A stretch of 64,000 bases of DNA from Nitrospirillum amazonense (GCF_007828035.1 NZ_VITV01000001.1:744001-808000); one strand, 5' to 3'; numbered from the stretch's first letter, positions 34,243 to 43,101 are shown. Notes: a model not told the origin generated them from the letters alone. Made by a program: numbers and translations.

Positions 34243-34450
34243 GTGGGAAATATCTTAACGAGACTTAACCTGTCCCTATGGACTAGGCCATTGCTCATAG
34301 GTTTTGCACTGCAACACGCATCGCGCCCTTGGGATAGGTGTATTGAAATGGGCAATGCATAATGCAGATACTCACGGAGTATCTTGACCGCCCGTGGCTT
34401 CCCGCCTGCAATGCGGCCCATCCAACGACCACCAATCAGGGGAAAGACCC

Positions 34451-35641
34451 ATGGCGAGCGACAGTGCGGGCAAGGGCGGCTTCCAATGGGACGACGCCCT
34501 GCTGCTGGACGACCAGCTGGAGGCGGAGGAGCGGCAGGTGCGCGACAGCGCCCGCGCCTTCTGCCAGGACCGGTTGGCGCCCCGCGTGCGCGACGCCTTC
34601 CGGCATGAGGTGTTCGACCCCGCCATCATGGCCGAGATGGGGGAGCTGGGCCTGCTGGGCATGACCATCGACGGCTATGGCTGCGCCGGGGTGAACCATG
34701 TCTGCTATGGCCTGGTGGCGCGTGAGGTGGAACGCGTGGACAGCGGCTACCGCTCCGCCATGAGCGTCCAGTCTTCCCTGGTCATGCATCCCATCCACGC
34801 CTATGGCAGCGAGGAACAGCGCCAGCGCTACCTGCCCGGCCTGTCGGCCGGCACGTTGATCGGTTGCTTCGGTCTGACGGAACCGGACGCCGGGTCCGAT
34901 CCCGCCGCCATGAAGACGCGGGCCCGCCGCGTGGCCGATGGCTATGTCCTGACCGGATCCAAGATGTGGATTACCAACGCACCGGTGGCCGACGTTTTCG
35001 TCGTCTGGGCCAAGGACGACGAGGGGCAGATCCGGGGCTTCATCCTGGAAAAGGGGATGACCGGCCTGTCGGCGCCCAAGATCGAGGGCAAGTTCTCCTT
35101 GCGTGCCTCCATTACCGGCGAGATCGTGATGGACGGGGTGATGGTGCCGGAGACGGCCCTGCTGCCCGGCGTGGTGGGACTGAAAGGCCCCTTCGGCTGC
35201 CTGAACAAGGCGCGCTACGGCATCTCGTGGGGCGCCATGGGTGCTGCGGAGGCCTGCTGGTTCGCGGCGCGCGACTATACCCTGACTCGCACCGCCTTCG
35301 GCCGGCCGCTGGCCGCGACCCAGCTGATCCAGAAGAAGCTGGCCGACATGCAAACGGAAATCACCCTGGGCTTGCAGGGCGCCCTGCGCCTGGGCCGGCT
35401 GATGGACCAGGGCCGCGCGGCGCCGGAAATGATCAGCCTGATGAAGCGCAACAACTGCGGCAAGGCGCTGGACATCGCCCGCGCCGCCCGCGACATGCAT
35501 GGCGGCAACGGGGTGTCCGATGAGTACCCCGTTATCCGCCATGTCTTGAACCTGGAGGCGGTGAATACCTACGAGGGGACCCACGACGTCCACGCCCTGG
35601 TTCTTGGCCGGGCTCAGACGGGGCTGCAGGCCTTCGGCTGA
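34451..35641 (+). CDS. gcdH: Glutaryl-CoA dehydrogenase
   Basis: A 396-residue FAD enzyme that oxidises and decarboxylates glutaryl-CoA to crotonyl-CoA in lysine/tryptophan and aromatic breakdown. The acyl-CoA dehydrogenase blocks are clear: [44 protein letters not shown] and [45 protein letters not shown]. The last holds the catalytic Glu (YEGTHD) and the ending typical of GcdH rather than short-chain enzymes. ATG 34451 follows AGGGGAAAGACCC. A 14-base inverted repeat begins at its last base. Confidence 0.93.
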   Translation: MASDSAGKGGFQWDDALLLDDQLEAEERQVRDSARAFCQDRLAPRVRDAFRHEVFDPAIMAEMGELGLLGMTIDGYGCAGVNHVCYGLVAREVERVDSGYRSAMSVQSSLVMHPIHAYGSEEQRQRYLPGLSAGTLIGCFGLTEPDAGSDPAAMKTRARRVADGYVLTGSKMWITNAPVADVFVVWAKDDEGQIRGFILEKGMTGLSAPKIEGKFSLRASITGEIVMDGVMVPETALLPGVVGLKGPFGCLNKARYGISWGAMGAAEACWFAARDYTLTRTAFGRPLAATQLIQKKLADMQTEITLGLQGALRLGRLMDQGRAAPEMISLMKRNNCGKALDIARAARDMHGGNGVSDEYPVIRHVLNLEAVNTYEGTHDVHALVLGRAQTGLQAFG

Positions 35642-35689
35642 GCTGGATCAATCGGGGGCCAAACAAATTGCCCAGCGATTGATCCAGCT
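35641..35689. repeat. Perfect 14-base inverted repeat at the gcdH stop
   Basis: AGCTGGATCAATCG (35641-35654) is repeated inverted as CGATTGATCCAGCT (35676-35689) around a 21-base loop. No T-run follows, so it is not a classical terminator. It may be a factor-dependent terminator, an RNA-stability hairpin or an operator. Confidence 0.7.
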
Positions 35690-35761
35690 CAAGGACGGTG
35701 CGGCTGGCGAGGGATAGTCCTGGCCCTATCCGGAACGCATAGCCAGGGAAACACCGTCCCC

Positions 35762-35992
35762 ATGAACCTTCTCCTGCCCCCTGCCACGGCCGTGGTGATG
35801 CCTTTCCCGGCCCCGGTTCTGGCCGGCGAACTGGCGGGCCTTTCCTTAATCGCCTATGCCATGGGGTGTGCCGCGCGGCGGGATGGACATGCCCTTTTGT
35901 CTAATCCCTTTGATGAGGCCGATCCCCTTGGCTCTTTGGGTCATATCGGGCCCGCAGGTGCCTGGCGCGATGGCTGGCTGAACGGCGGCTGA
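35762..35992 (+). CDS. Possible small protein of unknown function
   Basis: A 76-residue frame with a hydrophobic start (VVMPFPAPVLAGELAGLSLIAYAMGC) and a polar C-terminus. CCAGGGAAACACCGTCCCC precedes the ATG. No family is recognised, and the frame could be chance in GC-rich DNA, though start context and lack of a competing frame favour a gene. Confidence 0.4.
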   Translation: MNLLLPPATAVVMPFPAPVLAGELAGLSLIAYAMGCAARRDGHALLSNPFDEADPLGSLGHIGPAGAWRDGWLNGG

Positions 35993-36309
35993 AAGCGGAT
36001 AAAGCGCCCGTATCGTCGGGTTCATTACGTATTCGGAACGGTCGTGCGGACGACCGCCGCGCCACCTGGATTCCCGCGCCGACGTCTACGGCCAGAAAAT
36101 CGGGGGAAGATCGCGGGTGACAAGGTGATGACGTACCCCTAAGCTATATCCCTTGGCATTTGAATTGGATTATGCTGATCGCAACAGCCCACGGGTTCCA
36201 TTCCCCGGGGCGGACCGGTCCGGCGAACGGCCTGGGTTTCTAGAGCCGACCCCCAAAAGGCGCGCCGCGCAGGCAGGTGCCCCGGGGGCTGTTAAGGAGT
36301 AGGGAAGCT
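35993..36309. other. Intergenic stretch with little structure
   Basis: The 317 bases contain a short hairpin (CGGTCGT-GCGG-ACGACCG, 36039-36056) and an AT-richer part near 36140-36180 that may carry the promoter of the small gene at 36310. I see nothing else that I can support. Confidence 0.4.
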
Positions 36310-36543
36310 ATGGCGTTGTCTAGGCGCGGGGTCGAACCGCCCAAACCGGGTGAATGGATGGAAGAGGTGAAGCTGCCCAAGCGTCGCCTGCTGGTCCATG
36401 CCATCCATCAGCGGGCGGGTCATCCGCCCCATGTCGAATTCCTGGTCGACGGCCGCTCCAGCGACCGCCTCAGCCTGGCGCTTGAGGTTGTGCTGGACAG
36501 TGACCGGTTCCGGCGCATGGGCGTATCGCAGAACGCCGCCTGA
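36310..36543 (+). CDS. Small basic protein of unknown function
   Basis: A 77-residue protein starting MALSRRGVEPPKPGEWMEEVKLPKRR, with a predicted helix at residues 45-65 (SSDRLSLALEVVLDSDRFRRMG). AAGGAGTAGGGAAGCT precedes ATG 36310, a convincing ribosome site, and a strong terminator follows. No motif is recognised. Confidence 0.65.
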   Translation: MALSRRGVEPPKPGEWMEEVKLPKRRLLVHAIHQRAGHPPHVEFLVDGRSSDRLSLALEVVLDSDRFRRMGVSQNAA

Positions 36544-36566
36544 CGCGCAGGGAAACAGATGGACCT

Positions 36567-36603
36567 GAAACAGCCGGGCCGGCAACGCCCGGCTGTTTCA
36601 TTT
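36567..36603. terminator. Intrinsic terminator, probably bidirectional
   Basis: GAAACAGCCGGGC (36567-36579) pairs over 13 bases with GCCCGGCTGTTTC (36587-36599), followed by ATTTTCC. It lies between the small gene and the convergent deoxyribosyltransferase gene. Confidence 0.85.
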
Positions 36604-36608
36604 TCCGG

Positions 36609-37181
36609 TCAGCGCTCCTGGAAGGAAACCCAGTCCCATGCCGCGCTGAGGGCGGCATCCACCCCATGATAAATGCCCAGGGGGCCAGGCTGGGCCGTCG
36701 GGAACGGCGCGGGGTGAACCAGCATCAGGTTGGCGCCGAGGCCGAAATCCTCCACCATACGTCCTTCCGGATCGCGCCAGTCGCCCTTGGTGTCCTGGGT
36801 CAGGAGGAAATGGGCACGGGTCCGATCCAGCAGACTGGCGGGTGTGGCCGTATAGGCGAAGACCGGCCGGCCCAGCGCCGCCGCAAAGCCCATCTCATAG
36901 GCCGTGCCGTCGTCGGCCGAGGGGCCGCGAAAGGGACTGACGTTGGCCAGCACCAGATCCGTGTTCCGGATCAGGTCCAGGTTGGTGGCACGGATGCGGC
37001 CGGCGTGATCCGCCGCCGTCTCGCCTGGGATCGAGACCACCGCACCATCCATGGGGAAGACGCCAACGATGCCGAAGCGAGCGCAGGCCGCGCGCAGGGC
37101 GTCAGCGGCCGCCCCGGGATCGGGCAGGAACACTTCCGGGCCCGCCAGATAGGCCCGCCAAACCTTCTTTTCCGCCGTCAT
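36609..37181 (-). CDS. Nucleoside 2-deoxyribosyltransferase-like enzyme
   Basis: A 190-residue protein with the family opening RAYLAGPEVFLPDP, the Asp-rich segment LIRNTDLVLANVSPFRGPSADDGTAYEMGFAAALGRPVFAYT (catalytic Glu in YEMGFA) and a deoxyribose-binding region. Family members exchange or remove bases of deoxynucleosides in salvage. The start overlaps the cpdB stop by four bases (37178-37181), so translation is coupled to cpdB, which fits a nucleotide-salvage operon. Confidence 0.88.
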   Translation of the reverse strand: MTAEKKVWRAYLAGPEVFLPDPGAAADALRAACARFGIVGVFPMDGAVVSIPGETAADHAGRIRATNLDLIRNTDLVLANVSPFRGPSADDGTAYEMGFAAALGRPVFAYTATPASLLDRTRAHFLLTQDTKGDWRDPEGRMVEDFGLGANLMLVHPAPFPTAQPGPLGIYHGVDAALSAAWDWVSFQER

Positions 37182-39175
37182 TTTCCCAGCCCCTGGCCGG
37201 CCAGCGCGGTGGGCGACAAATCCACCCGGAACAGTTCCAGCCCGGGGTCGCCAGGCCCCACGTCGCTCAGGTTGGGGTATTGGGTCAACAGCGCCGCCGC
37301 CTTGACGTTGGTATCGTACAGCACGGTCACCGGTGCGGTGACGGGCACGAAGCCCCAGCTGTGGTTGGTGGCGGGTACCAGGGTGCCGGCGGCGCGCAGG
37401 TAGTCGGCGATGATCTCCTGGATCGTTTCCGTGCCTGAGTAGACGATGTTCTTACCGTCCAGGCCGGGGAAGTTGCCGCCGCCGTTGGCGCGGTAATTGT
37501 TGGTGACGACGATGAACTCATCGTCATCCTTCACCGGCTGGCCGTTGTAGCGCAGGTCGACGATGCGGTGGTTGTCGCCCGGGGCCAGCTTGCCGTCGCC
37601 GCCGAAGCGCGGCGGCTGGGTCACATCGACCCGCCAGGTGACGCCGTCGATGACATCGAAGTTGAAGCTGGGAACGGCCCGGTTCACCAGCATCTGCGGC
37701 TCCTTCTTGGCCGGGTCAACGCGGTTGAAGACGCGGGCCCCCATCTCCAGCCAATCGCGCACCTGGGCGCCCGTCACCTTCACCGCGGCGACGATGTTGG
37801 GATAGAGGTAAAGGTCGGCGACGTTGCGCAGGCTGATCTGCCCGGCGGCCACGTCGGTGAAATAGTCGGGGCCGGGCTGGCCCCCCGCCTTGAAAGGGGC
37901 GGCCGCCGACAGGATGGGCAACTTGGCGTAGGGGCCGCCCGCCAGCGCCTTGGCCACGTATTGGCGCTGGGCGTCCGACACGATATCCAAGGCCGGCTGA
38001 TCGGCGATGAAGCTGAAATAGGTCTCGATGCGGCCGGTGCTCTTGCCCACGGGCCGGCGCACATAATCCAGGGTCGCCTGATGCGCATCCTTGGCGATGG
38101 CCGCCACCGCCGCGTCCGGTTCCACCAGCGGCGTGGCCTTGCCGTTCACGCGGGTCAGCACGGGCCGGGTCTCGGCATGGCCGGCGGCCACGGTCCAGCC
38201 GCCCTTGCCGCCATGGGCCTTGGGGTCGGCGGAGAGGATCAGGTCGATCACGCCCAGATGGTCGCCGAAGAAGCCGGCCATGACCACCGGCTTGCCATGG
38301 ATCAGGCCGTGTGGGATGTCGGCGTCCGGCAGGTTGGCATAATCGGCGGCGGGGAAGACCCGGTGGGCATGGCCGGTGACGACGGCGTCCACCTCGGGAA
38401 TGGCGGCCACGGCCACGCCGGCGTTCTCCGCCATCTTCTGGTGGGGGGCGGCCGACAAGCCGCTGTGGATGACCGCCACCACCACGTCCGCGCCCTGGGC
38501 CTTCAGGTCCCGGGCGGTCTTGGCCGCCACCTCCACGATGTCGGAGGTGGTGACCTTGCCCTCCAGCTTGTCCTTGTCCCACAGCACGATCTGGGGCGTC
38601 AGCACACCGACCACGCCCACCCGGATCGTATGCTTGGCGCCGGCGCCGTCGGTGAAGTCGCGGTCCAGGATGACGCCGGCGGGGAACAGGGGCTGGCCAT
38701 CCTCCACCCGGTTCACGTTGCCGGCCAGCACCGGGTACTTGGCCTCCTTCTCCGCCGCCACGGCATAGTCTAGGCCGAAATTGAACTCATGGTTGCCCAT
38801 GACGGCGGCGTCGTAGCCCAGCGCGTTCAGGGCGGCGATGATGGGCTGGAACTTGCCCGGCCCCAGGCCCTGCACCCGGGCGACATAGTCGCCCATGGGC
38901 GTGCCCTGGATCAGGTCACCGGCATCCACCAGCAGGGTGTTGGGCTTTTCGGCCCTGGCCTTGCGGATCAGGCTGGCCACCCGTACCAGGCCGACGCCGG
39001 GGTCCGGCTTGTCGGCATAGTAATCGTAGTCCATGACGTTCATGTGCAGGTCGGTGGTCGACAGGATCTGCACGTCAATCTGGTCGGACCTGGCCTCCTG
39101 CGCCCCCGCGTCCAGGCCCCCGAACACTATGGTACCGGTAAACAGCAGGGCGGCCAGGCGGCGGCAGGCGGGCAT
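37178..39175 (-). CDS. cpdB: 2',3'-cyclic-nucleotide 2'-phosphodiesterase / 3'-nucleotidase
   Basis: A 665-residue periplasmic enzyme with signal peptide (LAALLFTGTIVFGGLDAGAQ). The N-terminal metallophosphoesterase domain has ILSTTDLHMN, VDAGDLIQGTPMGDY, VMGNHEFNFGLDYA and VVTGHAHRVFPA, ligands of the two-metal site. The C-terminal 5'-nucleotidase domain contains RANGGGNFPGL. CpdB turns cyclic and 3'-nucleotides into nucleosides outside the inner membrane. The deoxyribosyltransferase gene overlaps its end, and the nucleoside ABC operon lies just upstream behind a terminator and three 13-base repeats. Confidence 0.95.
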   Translation of the reverse strand: MPACRRLAALLFTGTIVFGGLDAGAQEARSDQIDVQILSTTDLHMNVMDYDYYADKPDPGVGLVRVASLIRKARAEKPNTLLVDAGDLIQGTPMGDYVARVQGLGPGKFQPIIAALNALGYDAAVMGNHEFNFGLDYAVAAEKEAKYPVLAGNVNRVEDGQPLFPAGVILDRDFTDGAGAKHTIRVGVVGVLTPQIVLWDKDKLEGKVTTSDIVEVAAKTARDLKAQGADVVVAVIHSGLSAAPHQKMAENAGVAVAAIPEVDAVVTGHAHRVFPAADYANLPDADIPHGLIHGKPVVMAGFFGDHLGVIDLILSADPKAHGGKGGWTVAAGHAETRPVLTRVNGKATPLVEPDAAVAAIAKDAHQATLDYVRRPVGKSTGRIETYFSFIADQPALDIVSDAQRQYVAKALAGGPYAKLPILSAAAPFKAGGQPGPDYFTDVAAGQISLRNVADLYLYPNIVAAVKVTGAQVRDWLEMGARVFNRVDPAKKEPQMLVNRAVPSFNFDVIDGVTWRVDVTQPPRFGGDGKLAPGDNHRIVDLRYNGQPVKDDDEFIVVTNNYRANGGGNFPGLDGKNIVYSGTETIQEIIADYLRAAGTLVPATNHSWGFVPVTAPVTVLYDTNVKAAALLTQYPNLSDVGPGDPGLELFRVDLSPTALAGQGLGK

Positions 39176-39190
39176 GGCGGGGGCATCCTT

Positions 39191-39229
39191 GATCTGTATC
39201 GGGGATCTGTATCGGGGATCTGCATTGGG
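39191..39229. repeat. Three tandem 13-base repeats in the cpdB leader
   Basis: GATCTGTATCGGG occurs at 39191 and 39204, and GATCTGCATTGGG at 39217. The array lies 15-54 bases upstream of the cpdB start, between it and the preceding terminator, so it may overlap the promoter or 5' leader. Confidence 0.85.
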
Positions 39230-39231
39230 AA

Positions 39232-39258
39232 AGGGGGCCGGATGCGTTCCGGCCCCCT
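39232..39258 (-). terminator. Terminator of the nucleoside ABC operon
   Basis: AGGGGGCCGGA (39232-39242) pairs with TCCGGCCCCCT (39248-39258), 11 bases. On the minus strand the stem is followed by TTCCC. It lies ~59 bases past the stop at 39317. Confidence 0.7.
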
Positions 39259-39316
39259 GGCTCTACAGGCGTGGTGTTACACCCACGCCCTCGCCACAGG
39301 CTTTGATGTAGGTCGC

Positions 39317-40291
39317 TTACCGGTCTTTCACATAGGCCTGGCCCGCCGCCTTGGGCGGGATGGACTTGCCGACGAAGCCCGCCAGCAGCAGCACGGTCAG
39401 GATGTAGGGCAGCACCTCGATGATCTGCACCGGCACCGCGCCGACGACCGGCAGGGCCACGCCCTGCAGCCGCGCCTGCAGCGCGTCGGTGGCGGCGAAC
39501 AGCAGGCAGCCGGCCAGGGTGGGGTAGGGCCGCCACTTGCCCAGGATCAGGGCGGCCAGGGCCAGATAGCCCTTGCCCGCAGTCATGTTCTCCTGGAACC
39601 CCGCGCCTTGCGCGATGGAGAGGTAGGCGCCGGCCACGCCGCACAGCAGGCCGGTGATCAGCACGGCGCGATAGCGCAGCCAGGGCACCGAAATTCCGGC
39701 GGTGTCCACGGCGGCCGGGTTTTCCCCCACCGCGCGCAGGCGCAGGCCGAAGCGGGTGCGATAGGCCACCCACGAGGTGGCGGGCACGGCCAGCACCGCC
39801 AGGTAGACCAGCAGGTTCTGCCCGCCGATGACCTCGCCATAGAAGCGGCCCAGCAGGGGCACGCCGCGCACGGCCTCCGCCAACGGGAAGTGCAGGCCCA
39901 GGAAGCGCTGCCCGCCATCCAGCGAGGGCGTGCGGCCGCCCAGGTCGAACCAGGCGTTGGCCAGCACGGCGGTCAGGCCGGCGGCGATGGTGTTGATGGC
40001 GACACCGGCCACCACCTGGTCACCCCGGTGGGTGATGCAGGCGAAGCCGTGCACCAGGGCCAGCAGCAGCGAGGCGGCGATGGCCGCCGCCAGGCCTGCC
40101 CAAGGCGACCCGGTGACGGCCGCCGTGGCGGCGGCAGCGAAGGCGCCGGTCAGCATCTTGCCTTCCAGGCCGATGTCGACCACACCGGCGCGTTCGGAAT
40201 AAAAGCCGGCCAGCGAGGCCAGTACCAGCGGTGTCGCCAGGCGCACGGTGCTGGCCAGCAGCGACACGATCCACAGGGCGGTATCGTCCAT
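39317..40291 (-). CDS. Nucleoside ABC transporter permease (NupQ/BmpC type)
   Basis: A 324-residue inner-membrane permease of the branched-chain/ribose (BPD_transp_2) family with about eight to ten helices. ERAGVVDIGLEGKMLTGAFAAA is the conserved family segment near residue 35, and FGLRLRAVGENPAAVDTAGI is the coupling region. It is the last gene of the importer operon and starts 19 bases after the preceding permease. Together with the neighbouring genes it would import nucleosides or purines. Confidence 0.92.
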   Translation of the reverse strand: MDDTALWIVSLLASTVRLATPLVLASLAGFYSERAGVVDIGLEGKMLTGAFAAAATAAVTGSPWAGLAAAIAASLLLALVHGFACITHRGDQVVAGVAINTIAAGLTAVLANAWFDLGGRTPSLDGGQRFLGLHFPLAEAVRGVPLLGRFYGEVIGGQNLLVYLAVLAVPATSWVAYRTRFGLRLRAVGENPAAVDTAGISVPWLRYRAVLITGLLCGVAGAYLSIAQGAGFQENMTAGKGYLALAALILGKWRPYPTLAGCLLFAATDALQARLQGVALPVVGAVPVQIIEVLPYILTVLLLAGFVGKSIPPKAAGQAYVKDR

Positions 40292-40310
40292 GGTCTCTTT
40301 CCCCGGGATC

Positions 40311-41438
40311 TCAGGCGCGCTGGCCGGCGGCCGATGCCGCCGCCTTGGGCTTCAACAAACGCACCAGCGCCGGGCGGAACATATGCTCCAAGGCGCCGGA
40401 GAACAGGATGACCACGCCCTGGATGACCACCACCAGGCGGGGGCTGATCTCGTTGTACTCGAACGACAGCTCGGCCCCGCCCTGGTAGAGGGCGCCGAAC
40501 AGCAGCGACGACAGGACGATGCCCACCGGATGGCCACGGCCCATCAGGGCGACCGCGATGCCGGTGAAGCCCATGCCGGCCTGAAAGTTCAGGGTGATGC
40601 GGTGCTGCACACCCTGCAGCTCGTTGATGCCCACCAGGCCGGCCAAGGCACCGGAAATGGCCATGGCGACCACGATGGTGGTGCGGGCGTTGATGCCGGC
40701 ATAGCGCGCCGCGGCCTCATTGGCGCCCACCGTGCGCATCTGAAAGCCCCAGCGGGTGTGCCAGATCAGAAACCAGACACCGGCGGCGCACAAGAGCGCC
40801 AGGAGCAGCGACAGGTTCAGCGGCAGGGTGCTGGTGCGGTAACCCAGGCCGGCGGCGATCTCCTTCACCGCCGGCAGGAAGGTGCTTTCGGCGAATTCCC
40901 GGCTTTCCGGCGCCATCTGGCCATGTTCGATCAGCGGCCCGCCCAGCAGGTAGACCATCAGGGCGCTGGCCAGGAAGTTGAACATGATGGTGGTGATGAC
41001 GATGTGGCTGCCGCGATAGGCCTGCAGATAGCCCGGGATCAGTCCCCAGACGGCGCCGAACAGCGCGCCCGCCAGCACGGCCACCGGCAGCACCGTGTAC
41101 CAGGGCCAGCCGCTGAGCGCCAGGCACACCAGGCCGGTGCCCAGGCCGCCGACATAGGCCTGGCCTTCGCCGCCGATGTTGAACAGGCCGGCATGGTTGG
41201 CGATGGCCACGGCCAGGCCGGTGAAGATCAGGCTGGTGGCGTAATAGAGGGTGTAGCTGAGGCCCGTGCCGCTGCCCACCGCCCCCTTGACCATGAAGGC
41301 CAGGGCCGAGAGGGGGTCCTGACCGATGGCCAGGATGACCAGGGACGAGACCACCAGGGCGGCGCCCAGGTTGATGGCCGGCAGCAGGGCCAGCGTGGCC
41401 CAGCGCGGCAGGCCGTCGCTGTTGGTGGATGCGCTCAT
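40311..41438 (-). CDS. Nucleoside ABC transporter permease (NupP/BmpB type)
   Basis: A 375-residue permease with NHAGLFNIGGEGQAYVGGLG and the coupling segment FQMRTVGANEAAARYAGIN, the partner of the permease at 39317. ATG 41438 overlaps the stop of the ATPase gene by four bases, implying translational coupling. The open frame further upstream lies inside the ATPase gene and is ignored. Confidence 0.93.
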   Translation of the reverse strand: MSASTNSDGLPRWATLALLPAINLGAALVVSSLVILAIGQDPLSALAFMVKGAVGSGTGLSYTLYYATSLIFTGLAVAIANHAGLFNIGGEGQAYVGGLGTGLVCLALSGWPWYTVLPVAVLAGALFGAVWGLIPGYLQAYRGSHIVITTIMFNFLASALMVYLLGGPLIEHGQMAPESREFAESTFLPAVKEIAAGLGYRTSTLPLNLSLLLALLCAAGVWFLIWHTRWGFQMRTVGANEAAARYAGINARTTIVVAMAISGALAGLVGINELQGVQHRITLNFQAGMGFTGIAVALMGRGHPVGIVLSSLLFGALYQGGAELSFEYNEISPRLVVVIQGVVILFSGALEHMFRPALVRLLKPKAAASAAGQRA

Positions 41439-43036
41439 GCCGCCCCTCCGGCCGCGTCCGCACGCGACCCGTGTTCCATATCGTCGGTGATGCCGGCCAT
41501 CAGGCGGCCGATCAGGCCCTCGGTCGCGTCCTCGGCCGCCAGCTCGCCGGTGATGGCCCCGTCGCACATCACCAGGATGCGGTCGGACAGGGCCATGATC
41601 TCCTCCAGCTCGGCGGAGACCAGCAGGATGGCCTTGCCGGCGTCACGCATGGCCAGCAGGCGGCGGTGGATGAACTCGATGGCGCCGATGTCCACGCCGC
41701 GGGTGGGCTGGCCCACCAGCAGCACGTTGGGGTCGCGCTCCATCTCCCGGCCCAGCACCAGCTTCTGCTGGTTGCCGCCGGAGAAGAGCGAGGTGCGCAG
41801 CGACGGCTGGCGGGGACGGACGTCCCAGTCCTCCATCAGCCGGGCGGTGGCGGCGGCCACGCGCTTCCAGTTCAGGCGCGGGCCGTCGGCCATGGCCGGG
41901 TCGTCCTGATAGCCCAGCAGCGCGTTCTGGAAGGCGGGAAAGGGCTTCACCACCGCGCGGCGCAGGCGGTCCTCCGGCACGTGGGCGATGCCCTGGCGCC
42001 GGGCCTGGGCCGGATCCATGGGCGACTCCGGCGTCACGTCGCGCCCGTTGACGTGGACGCGCCCGCGCTGGAAGGGCGTCATGCCCGACAGCGCCTCCAG
42101 CAGTTCCGACTGGCCGTTGCCGGCGACGCCGGCCACGCCGACGATCTCGCCCGCCCGCACGCGGAAGGTGGCGCGCTTCAACCGCTCCACCCCGCGCTCA
42201 TCGAATATGCTGAGATCTTCCACCGTCAGCAGCGGCGCGCCCGCCGGCGCGCCCGGCCGCCGCACGGCGGGGTTGGCGCGCCGTCCGACCATGGCTTCGG
42301 CCAGGGCCGCTTCGTTGGTGTCCTGGGTGTGGAAGCTGGCGACCACCGCCCCCTGGCGCAGCACCGACACGGCGTCGGTGATGGCCATGATCTCCTTCAG
42401 CTTGTGGGTGATCATCAGGATGGTGCGGCCTTGGGCGCGCAGCGCATCCAGGATGCGGAACAGGTCCTGCACCTCCGGGGGCGACAGCACGGCGGTCGGC
42501 TCATCCAGGATCAGCACCTGGGCGCCCCGGTACAGCGCCTTCAGGATCTCCACCCGCTGCTGGATGCCCACGTTCAGGTCGGCGACCTTGGCGTCCAGCG
42601 GCACGTCCAGGCGGTAGGCCTTTTCCAGCCGCTCCACCTCCGCCCGCGCCTTCCTGATGCCGTCCTTCAGCAGGGCGCCGCCCTCGGCCCCCAGCATCAG
42701 GTTCTCCAGCACGGTGAATTCCTCAACCAGCATGAAGTGCTGGTGCACCATGCCGATGCCGAGGGCGATGGCGTCCTTGGGCTCGCGGATGCGCACCTCG
42801 GCCCCGTTCACCAGGATCTGCCCCTCATCGGCCTGGTAGAAGCCGTAGAGGATGCTCATCAGCGTGGATTTGCCGGCGCCGTTCTCCCCCACCAGGCCGT
42901 GGATGGACCCGGCGCGGATCCGCAGCGAAACCGCCTTGTTGGCGTGGACGGGGCCGAAGCGCTTGTCGATGCCCACCAGTTCCACGGCCCAGGGGCCCGG
43001 CTGTGGCGGCACGGAGAGGGGAACGGTTTGCGACAC
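41435..43036 (-). CDS. Nucleoside ABC transporter ATPase with two nucleotide-binding domains (NupO type)
   Basis: A 533-residue duplicated ATPase. The first domain has a standard Walker A (GENGAGKST) and Walker B (VLILDEPTAVLSP). The second has a degenerate Walker A (GVAGNGQSEL) but a proper signature LFSGGNQQKLVLGRE, as is usual in RbsA/NupO-type importers where one site is weak. It powers uptake through the two permeases encoded downstream. Confidence 0.94.
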   Translation of the reverse strand: MSQTVPLSVPPQPGPWAVELVGIDKRFGPVHANKAVSLRIRAGSIHGLVGENGAGKSTLMSILYGFYQADEGQILVNGAEVRIREPKDAIALGIGMVHQHFMLVEEFTVLENLMLGAEGGALLKDGIRKARAEVERLEKAYRLDVPLDAKVADLNVGIQQRVEILKALYRGAQVLILDEPTAVLSPPEVQDLFRILDALRAQGRTILMITHKLKEIMAITDAVSVLRQGAVVASFHTQDTNEAALAEAMVGRRANPAVRRPGAPAGAPLLTVEDLSIFDERGVERLKRATFRVRAGEIVGVAGVAGNGQSELLEALSGMTPFQRGRVHVNGRDVTPESPMDPAQARRQGIAHVPEDRLRRAVVKPFPAFQNALLGYQDDPAMADGPRLNWKRVAAATARLMEDWDVRPRQPSLRTSLFSGGNQQKLVLGREMERDPNVLLVGQPTRGVDIGAIEFIHRRLLAMRDAGKAILLVSAELEEIMALSDRILVMCDGAITGELAAEDATEGLIGRLMAGITDDMEHGSRADAAGGAA

Positions 43037-43101
43037 GGGGCGGCTGGTCTCTGGTTCTGGGGGGCCGGGAAAGGGACCCGATGCGTGGATGGGATGGCCT
43101 A

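Larger units (their letters stand above)
34124..34450. promoter_or_regulatory. Control region between paralogue 4 (minus) and gcdH (plus)
   Basis: For paralogue 4 it holds leader hairpin GGGCTTTTGCCC (34149-34160), promoter 34184-34198, an IHF match AATCAACGTATTG (34230-34242) and possible enhancer motifs TTGCA-C-TGCAA (34304-34314) and CAATGCATAATGCA (34353-34366). For gcdH the ribosome site AGGGGAAAG lies at ~34439. No separate gcdH promoter is clear. Confidence 0.6.

Noticed and set aside
35720-35761. General-stress (EcfG) promoter GGAAC...CGT before the small gene at 35762
   Set aside because: The spacing is about 18 bases and the second box is incomplete, so it does not meet the GGAAC-N16/17-CGTT pattern.
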